From Paraburkholderia lacunae (lineage in GTDB: Bacteria > Pseudomonadota > Gammaproteobacteria > Burkholderiales > Burkholderiaceae): DNA of 64,000 nt. The stretch lies in the NCBI RefSeq assembly GCF_003353175.1, contig NZ_QHKS01000024.1, positions 57,856 to 121,855 on the forward strand, given 5' to 3'. A program made the position numbers and the translations under genes. The notes under the pieces are model-generated. The model was not told the DNA's origin, made no database searches, and was given only the letters and a program-made list of their open reading frames with translations. Below, in pieces: positions 44,299 through 52,727 of the stretch. The first letter of the stretch is position 1. Each line of letters starts with the position of its first letter.

Positions 44299-44906
44299 TT
44301 AATTTCCCAGAATAGAATTGACTTTGATTTTCTGAGGTCGGAATAGACGGGAATCCACGGATCGTTGACGTGAAGGGTAAAGCGCAAAAAGTTTTCCAAG
44401 GTTCCCAGCACCCCATTGTTCGTTAACCGCGAACCGTTCCATAGATCAATGTGTCCGCCGCTTGCATTGACGTCACTCTCGCCCGCGCGGGACCAGTATC
44501 GGGAAAACTCGATGATACCTGTGCGGCCTCTAACCTTGCTCTCCCAATCTGCACCGGTAATATTCTCTGCTTTGGGCAGACCGGCGAATGGGCGCAAGTT
44601 TAGCCATTCGCCTAGTTCGTCGGCCCGCGTCGCGGTGGCCTTGCCATCAAGCAGGATTCGTCCAATCGTTGGCGCACCGGAAAGTGGCTTCACCAGCTTT
44701 TGCGAAAACGACTTCATTTCGATCCCTACCTGGTGGAACGTTACGCTCATGCGAATGGCGCACTGGTTTGTGTATGCCGGGTTATCGTATGGGTTACCAA
44801 TCGGATAGTTGTCCCACAGTTCCTGGAAGGTAAGCACCTTCAATTGCACTTCCTTGATGGAGCCGGGCGTTGAGTTTGTTCGAACAACGGTTTTTTTATT
44901 GGGCAT
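44295..44906 (-). CDS. tae4: Type VI secretion amidase effector Tae4
   Basis: This 203-residue protein matches the Tae4 family of NlpC/P60-like amidases, which cut the peptide side chain of peptidoglycan in target-cell periplasm. The opening motif YPIGNPYDNPAYTNQCAIRMS carries the catalytic Cys in NQCAIRM, and GGHIDLWNGSRL carries the catalytic His. There is no signal peptide, as expected for a type VI cargo. It follows a PAAR-type gene by three bases, which suggests delivery by that PAAR spike. The next gene overlaps and is the candidate immunity gene. Confidence 0.92.
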   Translation of the reverse strand: MPNKKTVVRTNSTPGSIKEVQLKVLTFQELWDNYPIGNPYDNPAYTNQCAIRMSVTFHQVGIEMKSFSQKLVKPLSGAPTIGRILLDGKATATRADELGEWLNLRPFAGLPKAENITGADWESKVRGRTGIIEFSRYWSRAGESDVNASGGHIDLWNGSRLTNNGVLGTLENFLRFTLHVNDPWIPVYSDLRKSKSILFWEIK

Positions 44907-44909
44907 GCT

Positions 44910-45518
44910 TCAAACTCCTGCTTGTCTTGCGAGGGCTTCATCGCCCCAATGAACGGTGTACTCGCCGGCTGAATCAGTAACGACACGGGGCAACCTGCCG
45001 TTCGCTTCAGTACGTCCGTTGAACGCGCGACCGTCAGTCGTTTCGATGAAGTACGGATAGCCGTCAAGGGTCGTGCCGGTCGCAACAGACCAGACCTGTT
45101 CGTCGAAACTTCCCGGCTCCTGGAACGATTCACGGGACGAATCCGCAGCAGTCGCGTTGCCGACGCCACCCGTATCGTCAATGACCATCCAGCTGCGGCC
45201 ATAGACCGGAATGATGCGCGGGGGCGACGAGCACTTGCAGAGCACCTTATCGCCGCCTAATGCCTGGTATCGACCCAAGGTGGCATCGAACATGCGCCAG
45301 TTGTCGCGACATCCGGCAGCAGCAACGATCTCACCAGCACTCTTGCACCAGTCGCACCACGCCATATGTCCAAGAAACGTCATTCGTCTGTGGCGTGCGT
45401 CCGGGCCTTCAATCGTGCAGTTAGCGAGCCCATCTATGACGTGGCTATTTTCTCCACTGTCGAGCGGGTCCCCTTCAACAACGCTATAGAAAATCGCCGT
45501 TGGGTGAGGCTCCCGCAT
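44910..45518 (-). CDS. PAAR-domain spike protein with C-terminal extension
   Basis: This protein of about 202 residues has an N-terminal PAAR domain (residues 1-100). It contains SVVEGDPLDSG, the CDWCKSAGEIV segment, and GGDKVLCKCSSPPRIIP, whose Cys and His residues resemble the zinc site at a PAAR tip. The C-terminal part ends VATGTTLDGYPYFIETTDGRAFNGRT and EYTVHWGDEALA, a tail often attached to Burkholderia PAAR proteins. Its start overlaps the preceding PAAR-like gene; ATG at 45518 fits homologues, while an ATG at 45557 is also in frame. It likely carries Tae4 to the type VI machine. Confidence 0.8.
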   Translation of the reverse strand: MREPHPTAIFYSVVEGDPLDSGENSHVIDGLANCTIEGPDARHRRMTFLGHMAWCDWCKSAGEIVAAAGCRDNWRMFDATLGRYQALGGDKVLCKCSSPPRIIPVYGRSWMVIDDTGGVGNATAADSSRESFQEPGSFDEQVWSVATGTTLDGYPYFIETTDGRAFNGRTEANGRLPRVVTDSAGEYTVHWGDEALARQAGV

Positions 45519-45834
45519 GTCGTGCCAACGCGTCGGCAGATCCGTGAACCGGAACATGGGGTCGGACTGGAACGAAGCTCACGGTATGGTTCTCGCGATC
45601 GGGGCTATCGGTAATCACGTCGCCGTTATCGAGCAGGCTGCCAACAACAGCAATTGGCCGGAAACCTGGCCTGTCGGGCAGTCCAATGCCCGTGACGATT
45701 TGTGCCCGCGTACCGTTTTCGTACGCGATGAAATCACCGACGCAGGCGGCATTACGATGAATCTCTCCTCGCTCAGTCAGTGAACCGATCGTGACGAACG
45801 GATAGGTTGTTTCGTTCGCTGCGTTATCTTTCAT
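45484..45834 (-). CDS. Small PAAR-like protein
   Basis: This 116-residue protein contains two short repeat-like halves: TIGSLTERGEIHRNAACVGDFIAYENG and VVGSLLDNGDVITDS. The 'GS.l..GD.I' pattern is that of Burkholderia PAAR-like proteins that precede a true PAAR gene. It has no leader. Its 3' end overlaps the next gene by 35 to 74 bases in a different frame, so the two are either tightly coupled or once formed one frame. It is the first gene of a four-gene type VI cassette. Confidence 0.7.
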   Translation of the reverse strand: MKDNAANETTYPFVTIGSLTERGEIHRNAACVGDFIAYENGTRAQIVTGIGLPDRPGFRPIAVVGSLLDNGDVITDSPDRENHTVSFVPVRPHVPVHGSADALARHAGASPNGDFL

Positions 45835-46020
45835 GCGCCAGTCCCCTTCAGGGTTGAAAAAACGTGTAGAAGGCGCCTGGCTTTGGCTGTCGCCGCTGTG
45901 AATCAGATGTGTCTGAAAAATGTGTGAGGCGTTGATGTCCGTGCCATTGGCACCTCGCCCCGCCTATCCAGCACTAGTGAAAGCAGCTGTCTACAACGAT
46001 GGGAAAGGCAGTGCACGTGT

Positions 46021-46043
46021 AAAAAAGCCCGCACTTGGCGGGC
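46021..46043 (-). terminator. Rho-independent terminator on the minus strand
   Basis: On the minus strand GCCCGC (46043-46038) pairs with GCGGGC (46032-46027) around a 5-base loop, followed directly by six T residues. It lies 30 bases after the stop of the 111-residue hypothetical gene and would end transcription from the cytochrome b561 side. Confidence 0.8.
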
Positions 46044-46073
46044 CTCGAAAACAGTCATTAGGTTGAGGAGCGG

Positions 46074-46409
46074 TCACTTCACCCGCATCAACTTGTACAT
46101 GCGAAGCGTTTCGCCCTTGCCGGAATGGTGAACCGCGTACCACAAACTCAGATCGCACTCACGCACCTGATGCTTATGGGTCACCACGCTAACGGCGCGC
46201 AAGCTCGAGCGGTGCATTGATTCTCCGGCATTGGGCTTCAGGACGAACTCGCCGCGTTGTAGCTGCTCGAGCTGCCACGTGAGAGAGCCCGTGACGAATT
46301 CACCGGCACCCGCGCCGTCACCCGAATCCGGGAGCCTGCCCCGGCGAACTTCGTTGGTCTGACTGTTCGTGTTTATCCCTGTCTGACGAATAAGCGCCGC
46401 GCGGCTCAC
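46074..46409 (-). CDS. Hypothetical protein
   Basis: This frame of 111 residues starts with GTG 35 bases after the cytochrome b561 gene and ends 30 bases before a strong terminator, which supports it being transcribed. No family was recognised. The N-terminal half is Gln/Gly-rich and polar. The C-terminal half (RAVSVVTHKHQVRECDLSLWYAVHHSGKGETLRMYKLMRVK) looks like folded protein with basic and aromatic residues. It could be a remnant or a small unknown gene, and confidence is moderate only because of the terminator. Confidence 0.45.
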   Translation of the reverse strand: MSRAALIRQTGINTNSQTNEVRRGRLPDSGDGAGAGEFVTGSLTWQLEQLQRGEFVLKPNAGESMHRSSLRAVSVVTHKHQVRECDLSLWYAVHHSGKGETLRMYKLMRVK

Positions 46410-46444
46410 CGCCTAATGCAAAAAGGCGCGCTAGTGCATCTCCG

Positions 46445-47008
46445 TCATTGCTCCGCAGACGGAGGGAGCGCCCGGCGCCCGAACCACATCCGGCCAAGCA
46501 GGCGATCCTTCTTGCCGAGCTGGTGATAAAGCGCGGCCACCCCATGCAATGCGATAAAACCGACCAGCACAACCGCCAGATAACCATGCGCCACGCGAGT
46601 CGGATAGATCGTAAAGCTTGTCGGCAACGGCGCCCCCGAACCGGCGAACACGATCGCCGGCAGTCCGGCGAGAATCCCCGTCGCGTAGCCGGTCGCCACC
46701 ATCGCCAGGATCAGCGCATAGAATCCGTAGTGAAAGAGCGGCGTGATTCGATCGAGCGACGGATGCCCACTGGTTGCGCGCGCCGGTTTCGCGGTCAGCA
46801 TCCGCACGATCAGGCGAATCGCCATCAAGCCGAGAATCAGCATGCCGCCTGCCATATGCACGCGCAAAATGCCGATCTTCTGTGGATCGGTGTTCGGCAT
46901 CGCGGCGAGTCCGAAGAATCCGACAGCCAGCGCGCCGGCGATCAATAGCGCAAGCAGCCAGTGCAGCGTCACCAGCAACGGGTGATAGCGGAATACGCGT
47001 GTCTTCAT
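46445..47008 (-). CDS. Cytochrome b561-family protein
   Basis: This 187-residue protein has four membrane helices and the His residues that bind haem: HPLLVTLHW in helix 1, RVHMAGG in helix 2, and VAHGYLAVVLVGFIALHGVAALYHQ in helix 4. The family passes electrons from quinol, and bacterial members can reduce superoxide or serve as small membrane cytochromes. It lies 33 bases downstream of an AHSA1/ArsR pair on the same strand and could be co-transcribed with it. Confidence 0.92.
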   Translation of the reverse strand: MKTRVFRYHPLLVTLHWLLALLIAGALAVGFFGLAAMPNTDPQKIGILRVHMAGGMLILGLMAIRLIVRMLTAKPARATSGHPSLDRITPLFHYGFYALILAMVATGYATGILAGLPAIVFAGSGAPLPTSFTIYPTRVAHGYLAVVLVGFIALHGVAALYHQLGKKDRLLGRMWFGRRALPPSAEQ

Positions 47009-47041
47009 GTTTGTCTCCTCCGCGAATTGCCGCGTGTCTTG

Positions 47042-47485
47042 TCAGTCCAGCCGCGCCACCACCTCTTCCAACCCGCCGAGGAACCGTTGCCAGCCGTAAT
47101 TCGCGCCCTGGTAGTTTTGTTCATCTTCAGGCCGGAAGCCGCTTTGTTCCATCCGCACGAGCACGCCGCGCGGGGTCGGCGTGAGCGTCCAGGTGACGAC
47201 GGTCTTCAGTCCGTTGGCCGCTTCTTCTCCTGACGCGTTCCAGCTATAGGCAAGCGTTTCATTCGGCTCGACGACCAGTACTTCGCAGTCCGTCACGCCG
47301 TTCCAATGCGCCATCGGCGCGGCGCGGAAGGTGAACTGGTGGCCGACGACCGGCAGAAAATCATTCGCCATCAGCCATTCCTCGATTAGCGGCCCCTGAG
47401 TGAGGGCGCGCCAGACTTTCTCCGGCGAATGCGGCATTTCCCGTTCGACGACAACGGAGCGCGTAGCGGCAGGGTTCGTGGTCAT
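47042..47485 (-). CDS. AHSA1/SRPBCC-domain protein
   Basis: This 147-residue protein has the START-like AHSA1 fold: VVVEREMPHSPEKVWRALTQGPLIEEWLM at the start, NGVTDCEVLVVEPNETLAYSWN in the middle and VVTWTLTPTPRGVLVRMEQSGF near the end. Such proteins bind hydrophobic ligands but no ligand is known here. It overlaps the ArsR gene by four bases, and this pair of ArsR and AHSA1 is widespread, so the regulator likely controls both. Confidence 0.92.
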   Translation of the reverse strand: MTTNPAATRSVVVEREMPHSPEKVWRALTQGPLIEEWLMANDFLPVVGHQFTFRAAPMAHWNGVTDCEVLVVEPNETLAYSWNASGEEAANGLKTVVTWTLTPTPRGVLVRMEQSGFRPEDEQNYQGANYGWQRFLGGLEEVVARLD

Positions 47486-47805
47486 TGATCCATCCGTTTC
47501 AGTAGCGTTTCGAGGCGATCGAACCGGTCGCGCCAGAAGGCGCCATAAAGACTCATCCAGTCGATCAACGGGGCCAGGCTTTGCGGGTCGGCGGTGTAGT
47601 AGACGGAGCGCCCTTGCGGACGATCGCGCACGAGGCCCGCGAGTTTGAGAATGCCGAGGTGCTTGGAGACCATGGGTTGCGACACGCCCGCTACCTCGGT
47701 CAACGCGCGCACGCTTTGCTCGCCGTCACGCGCGAGGCGCTCGAAGATCGCCCGTCGAGTGGGGTCGGCGAGCGCCTTGAAGAGATTGTCGGGATCGGCT
47801 TGCAT
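47482..47805 (-). CDS. ArsR-family transcriptional regulator
   Basis: This 107-residue winged-helix repressor has the helix-turn-helix VRALTEVAGVSQPMVSKHLGILKLAGLVRDRPQGRSVYY (residues 32-70). It begins LFKALADPTRRAIFERLARDGE, the classical ArsR opening. It lacks the Cys metal-binding motif of ArsR/SmtB sensors, so it probably senses another ligand or is a constitutive partner of the AHSA1 gene. It is first in the three-gene minus-strand group. Confidence 0.92.
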   Translation of the reverse strand: MQADPDNLFKALADPTRRAIFERLARDGEQSVRALTEVAGVSQPMVSKHLGILKLAGLVRDRPQGRSVYYTADPQSLAPLIDWMSLYGAFWRDRFDRLETLLKRMDQ

Positions 47806-48130
47806 GTTTTAATCATAACCATTGGGTTATTGATTGGTCAACAACGGGCGAACGGACGACGATACGGGCGCTTGCCAGGCGGCTTGCCGCGCAGGCCTAT
47901 TATTTCCAATAAGAAACGAAAGGGTTCGCATCGATGGGTCGCCGATGTGCCGCCGCCGGCCGGACCGATGGCCGTTCCGTACCCGTATTATGTATGGCTG
48001 GCAAAGCTGGAGCGGGGCGCCAGTGTGCTCCGTCGTTCAGCCTCGGGCAAATACCCTTGCCGCCATAAAAACCCGCGTGTATAGTTTCCGAACTTACTCT
48101 TGTTTCGCATTGGAAATTAAAGGGATTCTC

Positions 48131-49630
48131 ATGGACGCTTCGACCATCCTCGCCGACCTCGGTATCGCCCACGCTGCGCAAGCCGGCGACATCGCGGTCC
48201 ATTCGCCGATTACCGGCGAACTCATCGGCCGCGTGGCCAGCAATACCGTGGCGGAAGTCGACGCGGCCCTCGCCCAGGCGAAACACGCCTACGCCGCCTG
48301 GCGCAACGTGCCGGCGCCGCGCCGCGGCGAACTGGTGCGCCTGCTCGGCAACCGTCTGCGCGAGAAGAAGCAGGCGCTCGGCAGCATCATCACGCTCGAA
48401 ACCGGCAAGATCCTTCAGGAAGGCATGGGCGAAGTGCAGGAAATGATCGACATCTGCGACTTCGCGGTCGGTCTGTCGCGTCAGTTGTACGGCCTGACCA
48501 TCGCATCGGAGCGCCCCGGTCATCGGATGGCCGAAACCTGGCACCCCATGGGCACCTGCATCGTCATTTCGGCGTTCAATTTCCCGGCCGCCGTGTGGTC
48601 GTGGAATGCGGCGCTCGCGCTGGTGTGCGGCAACGCGGTGATCTGGAAGCCGTCGGAAAAAACGCCGTTGACCGCGCTCGCCGTCAATCAGATTCTCAAC
48701 GAGGCGCTGCAGGAATTCGGCGACGCACCTGCCGGCCTGACCGCGCTGATCAACGGCGGCCGCGATGTCGGCGCGAAGTTGGTGGCCGACCCGCGCGCAT
48801 CGATCGTCAGCGCGACGGGCAGCACCGAAATGGGCCGTACGGTCGGCGTGGAAGTGGCGAAGCGCTTCGGCCGCTCGCTGCTCGAACTCGGCGGCAACAA
48901 TGCGGGCATCATCACGCAAACCGCGGATCACGAACTCGCGATGCGCGGCATCCTGTTCTCGGCGGTCGGCACGGCAGGGCAGCGTTGCACGTCGCTGCGG
49001 CGTCTGTTCGTGCACGAGAGCGTCTATGACAAGACCATCGAGCGTCTGAAGCAGCTGTACAGCAAGGTGCCGATCGGCAATCCGCTCGAAAAGGGCACGC
49101 TGATGGGGCCGCTGATCGACAAGCAAGCGTATGCCCGCATGCAGGAAGCGCTGCAACAGGCCACGGCCGAAGGCGGCACGGTGTCCGGCGGCGAGCGCGT
49201 CGAGGTCAAGGGCTATGAAGGCGGTTATTACGTGCGCCCGGCGATCGTCGAAATGCCGTCGCAAACCTCGGTGGTGTTGAAGGAAACCTTCGCGCCGATT
49301 CTTTACGTGCTGCGCTATGCGGATTTCGCGGATGCGGTCGAGGCGAACAATGCGGCCGTGCACGGTTTGTCGTCGTGCGTGTTCACGACCGATCTGCGCG
49401 AAGCGGAGCGCTTCCTGTCCGACTCGGGCAGCGATTGCGGTATCGCCAACGTCAACATCGGGCCGAGCGGCGCGGAAATCGGCGGCGCGTTCGGCGGCGA
49501 GAAGGAAACCGGCGGCGGACGCGAGTCGGGTTCGGATGCGTGGAAGGCCTACATGCGCCGCGCGACCAACACGGTCAACTACTCGTCGGCCTTGCCGCTT
49601 GCGCAGGGCATCGACTTCAATATCGGCTGA
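48131..49630 (+). CDS. amaB: L-piperidine-6-carboxylate / alpha-aminoadipate semialdehyde dehydrogenase (ALDH7)
   Basis: This 499-residue aldehyde dehydrogenase oxidises alpha-aminoadipate semialdehyde to 2-aminoadipate. Catalytic Cys286 lies in GTAGQRCTSLRR and Glu252 in LLELGGNNAG. The ALDH7 signatures TGSTEMGRTVG and the C-terminal GGAFGGEKETGGGRESGSDAWKAYMRR are strong, and the last is specific for this subfamily. The ATG at 48131 follows AAAGGGATTCTC. A much longer upstream frame has no family match. The next two genes fit the same lysine branch. Confidence 0.92.
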   Translation: MDASTILADLGIAHAAQAGDIAVHSPITGELIGRVASNTVAEVDAALAQAKHAYAAWRNVPAPRRGELVRLLGNRLREKKQALGSIITLETGKILQEGMGEVQEMIDICDFAVGLSRQLYGLTIASERPGHRMAETWHPMGTCIVISAFNFPAAVWSWNAALALVCGNAVIWKPSEKTPLTALAVNQILNEALQEFGDAPAGLTALINGGRDVGAKLVADPRASIVSATGSTEMGRTVGVEVAKRFGRSLLELGGNNAGIITQTADHELAMRGILFSAVGTAGQRCTSLRRLFVHESVYDKTIERLKQLYSKVPIGNPLEKGTLMGPLIDKQAYARMQEALQQATAEGGTVSGGERVEVKGYEGGYYVRPAIVEMPSQTSVVLKETFAPILYVLRYADFADAVEANNAAVHGLSSCVFTTDLREAERFLSDSGSDCGIANVNIGPSGAEIGGAFGGEKETGGGRESGSDAWKAYMRRATNTVNYSSALPLAQGIDFNIG

Positions 49631-49656
49631 CAGCGTTCGCTGTATCCGGGGCAAAG

Positions 49657-49680
49657 CAGCGGCGCATGCACGCGCCGCTG
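49657..49680 (+). promoter_or_regulatory. Intercistronic hairpin after amaB
   Basis: CAGCGGCGC and GCGCCGCTG form a perfect 9-bp stem with a 6-base loop 27 bases after the amaB stop. There is no T-run, so it is not a complete Rho-independent terminator. It may stabilise the amaB transcript or reduce read-through into the oxidoreductase gene. Confidence 0.5.
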
Positions 49681-49754
49681 TGCACGGCCTATTTCAGCAA
49701 TCCGTTTGCGCCGCCCGCCGTTCGAAGGCGGCCACGCTATTCGTGGAGTAAGAC

Positions 49755-50927
49755 GTGAGTTCCAAAGTCGTGATCGTCGGCGGTGGGGTGATCGGCAGCT
49801 CGATTGCGTATTTTCTGCGGCTTGCCGACCCGACGGTCGGCGTCACCGTAATCGAACGCGATCCGACTTACGCGCGCTCGTCGTCGGCGTTATCGGCGGC
49901 GTCGATCCGTCAGCAATTCTCCACACCGCTGTCCATTCAGATGTCGCTGTTCGGCATCGAATTTCTGCGCTCGATCGGCGAGCGGCTCGAGATCGACGGC
50001 GCGAAACCGTCGATCGATCTGCACGAAGGCGGCTATCTGTTTCTTGCAACGCCCGCCGGCGAGGCGACGCTGCGCGAGAATCACGCGCTGCAACGAAGTC
50101 TGGGCGCCGATATCAGTCTGCTCGACAAAGACGCGTTGCAAGCGCGCTTTCCCTGGCTCAATACGGAGGACCTCGCAGCGGGCGCATTTGGCGAAAGCGG
50201 CGAAGGCTGGTTCGACGGTTACGGGCTCGTGCAGGCGCTGCGCAAGAAAGCGCAGGCGCTCGGCGCGCGCTATGTCGCGGCCGACGTCACAGCGTTGCAT
50301 CGCGATGGCAAACGTGTCACGCAGGTGCGGACGGCGAGCGGCGAATCCTACCCGTGCGATGTCGTAGTGAACGCGGCAGGAGCATGGTCACGCAAAGTCG
50401 CGCAGATGATCGGCATCGACCTTCCCGTGTTCGCGCGCCGCCGCAGTATTTTCAACGTCAGTTCGCCCGCGCGGCTCGAACGTTGTCCGCTGCTGATCGA
50501 TCCAGCGGGCGTGTATTTTCGTCCCGAAGGCCAATCGTTTATCTGCGGCACCTCGCCTTCAGCGGATAACGATCCCGACGATTTGCCACTCGACGAAGTC
50601 GATCACGCGCTCTTCGACGAAGTGATCTGGCCGACGCTCGCGCACCGCGTGCCGCAATTCGAAGCGCTGCGCGTGCAGAACTGCTGGTCCGGCTATTACG
50701 AGTACAACGTGCTCGACCAGAACGCGATCATCGGTCATCACCCGGACGTCGATAACTGCATTTTCGCCAATGGTTTTAGCGGCCATGGTTTGCAGCAAGG
50801 CCCGGCAACCGGCCGCGGCGTCAGCGAATTGATCCTGCACGGCCGCTATACGACGCTCGATCTTGGCGCGCTGAGCTTTGTCCGCGTGCTCGAGAACCGG
50901 CCGATTGTGGAAAAGAACGTGGTCTAG
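49755..50927 (+). CDS. FAD-dependent amino-acid oxidoreductase (DAO family), candidate L-pipecolate oxidase
   Basis: This 390-residue flavoprotein begins with the FAD-binding motif KVVIVGGGVIGSSIAYFL and continues with the DAO fold (SSALSAASIRQQFSTPLS, CDVVVNAAGAWSRKVAQM). The C-terminal NCIFANGFSGHGLQQGPATGRGVSELI closes the FAD site. Related enzymes oxidise sarcosine, D-amino acids or L-pipecolate. Beside amaB and a 2-aminoadipate-type aminotransferase, the L-pipecolate oxidase role (product L-piperidine-6-carboxylate) is a reasonable inference. It could also be a FOXRED1-like dehydrogenase. Confidence 0.85.
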   Translation: MSSKVVIVGGGVIGSSIAYFLRLADPTVGVTVIERDPTYARSSSALSAASIRQQFSTPLSIQMSLFGIEFLRSIGERLEIDGAKPSIDLHEGGYLFLATPAGEATLRENHALQRSLGADISLLDKDALQARFPWLNTEDLAAGAFGESGEGWFDGYGLVQALRKKAQALGARYVAADVTALHRDGKRVTQVRTASGESYPCDVVVNAAGAWSRKVAQMIGIDLPVFARRRSIFNVSSPARLERCPLLIDPAGVYFRPEGQSFICGTSPSADNDPDDLPLDEVDHALFDEVIWPTLAHRVPQFEALRVQNCWSGYYEYNVLDQNAIIGHHPDVDNCIFANGFSGHGLQQGPATGRGVSELILHGRYTTLDLGALSFVRVLENRPIVEKNVV

Positions 50928-51056
50928 GCGTGCCTGGCGCATTCGGCAGATGATGCGGTAAACGCAATACGTAGTGCATAGATATCGTTTGCCGCCCACC
51001 CGGACGATGGCCACAATCGATGCCGATCTTCCATCGACAGATAAACGGCCCGTCAT

Positions 51057-52253
51057 ATGTTCACGTTCAACCCTGCATTCGAGGCGCCGACCGGTTCGCC
51101 GATCCGCGAGCTGTTCAAGTATCTGGCGCAACCCGGCATGATCTCGTTTGCCGGTGGCTACCCGGCAAGCGACCTGTTCGACCGCGAAGGGCTCGACGCC
51201 GCCGCATCGCGCGCATCGCAGCAGGCCACGCTTTGCCTGCAATATGGCCCGACCGATGGGCTCGCGGTCCTCAAGGATCAGCTCGTGCAATTGATGACGC
51301 GCCGCGGCACCGCCTGCACGCCGCAGGCGTTGCTCGTCACGACCGGTTCGCAGCAAGGCTTCGATCTGCTGTTGCGCGTGATGGTCGCCCCGGGCGACGT
51401 GGTGCTGGTCGAACAGCCGGCTTATCCGGCGACCTTGCAAGCGCTCAAGCTGCAACAAGCCGATGTGGTGACGGTCCCGGTCGATCAGGACGGACTCGAC
51501 GTCGCCGCGCTCACTGCGCTGCTCGAAAGCGGGACGCTGCCCCGGCCGCCGAGGCTGCTGTACACGGTGCCCACGTTTGCCAATCCGACCGGCGCGACCT
51601 TGTCGCTGGAACGGCGCGCGGCGTTACTGAAACTGGCGGCGCGCCACCACTTTCTGCTCGTCGAGGACGATCCCTATGGCGATCTGCGTTTTGGCGGCGC
51701 GGCGTTGCCGTCGCTGCTCACGCTCGCCGACCAGGTGCCGGGGTCGCGCGACTGGGTCGTGCATTTTTCGAGTCTGTCGAAGATCGTCGCGCCTGGCTTG
51801 CGGATCGGCTGGATGGTCGCGCATGCGGAGATCTTGCGCCGCTGCGTGGTCGCGAAGCAGACCGTCGACCTGTGCAGTTCTCCGTGGACCCAGGCGATCG
51901 CCGCCGAATACCTCGCGAGCGGCGCACTGGAACGTCACCTGCCACGGATCATCGATGCCTATGCCGTGAAGTGCCGCGCGCTGTGCGACGCGCTCGACGC
52001 GCACTTGCCCGGCAGCATCGCGTTTCATCGTCCCGCCGGCGGGATGTTCGTGTGGGCGCGGCTGGCAGGCGGGCAGGACGCGTCCGATTATCTGCGCGCG
52101 TGTATCGAGCGCAATGTGATGTTCGTGCCGGGTGTCGCGTTCTATAAGGACAATATCGATGCGGCGGCGTTGCGACTGTCATTCGCGGCGCCGGGCGTGG
52201 CCGATATCGAAAGCGGCGTGCAGCGAATGAAACAGGCGCTCGAAGGCTTTTGA
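51057..52253 (+). CDS. PLP-dependent aminotransferase, 2-aminoadipate type
   Basis: This 398-residue fold-type I aminotransferase resembles LysN-type 2-aminoadipate transaminases. Key blocks are REL near the start (SPIRELFKYLAQPGMISFAGGYP), YGPTDGLAVLKDQLVQLM, the TGSQQGFDLL loop, TVPTFANPTG and LLVEDDPYGDLRF. The PLP-binding Lys lies in SSLSKIVAPGLRIGW. It would turn 2-aminoadipate, the product of AmaB, into 2-oxoadipate. It ends 50 bases before a clear terminator. Confidence 0.9.
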   Translation: MFTFNPAFEAPTGSPIRELFKYLAQPGMISFAGGYPASDLFDREGLDAAASRASQQATLCLQYGPTDGLAVLKDQLVQLMTRRGTACTPQALLVTTGSQQGFDLLLRVMVAPGDVVLVEQPAYPATLQALKLQQADVVTVPVDQDGLDVAALTALLESGTLPRPPRLLYTVPTFANPTGATLSLERRAALLKLAARHHFLLVEDDPYGDLRFGGAALPSLLTLADQVPGSRDWVVHFSSLSKIVAPGLRIGWMVAHAEILRRCVVAKQTVDLCSSPWTQAIAAEYLASGALERHLPRIIDAYAVKCRALCDALDAHLPGSIAFHRPAGGMFVWARLAGGQDASDYLRACIERNVMFVPGVAFYKDNIDAAALRLSFAAPGVADIESGVQRMKQALEGF

Positions 52254-52727
52254 GCGCGGCTTACGCGTAATCGCTGGAAAGCGGTACCAGCAATACTTGA
52301 AATAGCCCGGCGCGCGATACAGTGCAGCCGGGCTTTTTTATGTATGCGGTTAATCTTATCGATTTGGCATAAGCGCACCAGTCGGTTAATGCCGGAGAAA
52401 GCCACGTCTTAATCGAGGGCTCGACGCGGTTCGGGCCCGCGCTCCAACCCCGCTCAAGCGCATGCCGGGCATACTCGTCACATGACGTGTCATCTCAAAC
52501 TACTGCTTCCGATAGAAGAAGCGACCAATCGATTAATACGAGTTAATGAAAAACCACACAATTCTTTCGTCAAATTCGTGAAATGCGATTGACTGTTGAA
52601 TGCGGAACGCCGCTGGTTTTACGTTAAAAATCTCAGGTATCATCCTTGCCTTCGGCGAATGATTCCGGCGAGTTAATCCTCGCGTCCGTCATCGTTAATA
52701 CCGTCGCATCGAACCAGAAAAAATCAG
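52254..52727. other. Intergenic region upstream of the macroglobulin operon
   Basis: This 474-base stretch holds the terminator of the aminotransferase gene (listed separately) and then an AT-rich region (52490-52730) that should contain the promoter of the next operon. A TTGACT hexamer at 52589 has no -10 box at normal spacing, so the promoter cannot be placed. Confidence 0.4.
52304..52340 (+). terminator. Rho-independent terminator after the aminotransferase gene
   Basis: AGCCCGGC (52304-52311) pairs with GCCGGGCT (52327-52334), followed by TTTTTTA. It ends the amaB-oxidoreductase-aminotransferase group and separates it from the macroglobulin operon. Confidence 0.88.

Noticed and set aside
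43952..44416. Alternative 154-codon frame overlapping the Tae4 3' end and its neighbour
   Set aside because: It is in conflict with Tae4 and lacks a start signal. The three-helix membrane frame fits better because of its ATGA overlap and hydrophobic pattern.
47900..49654. Long antisense frame across amaB
   Set aside because: The plus-strand ALDH7 gene has all catalytic motifs, and the antisense translation is Arg/His-rich without domains.
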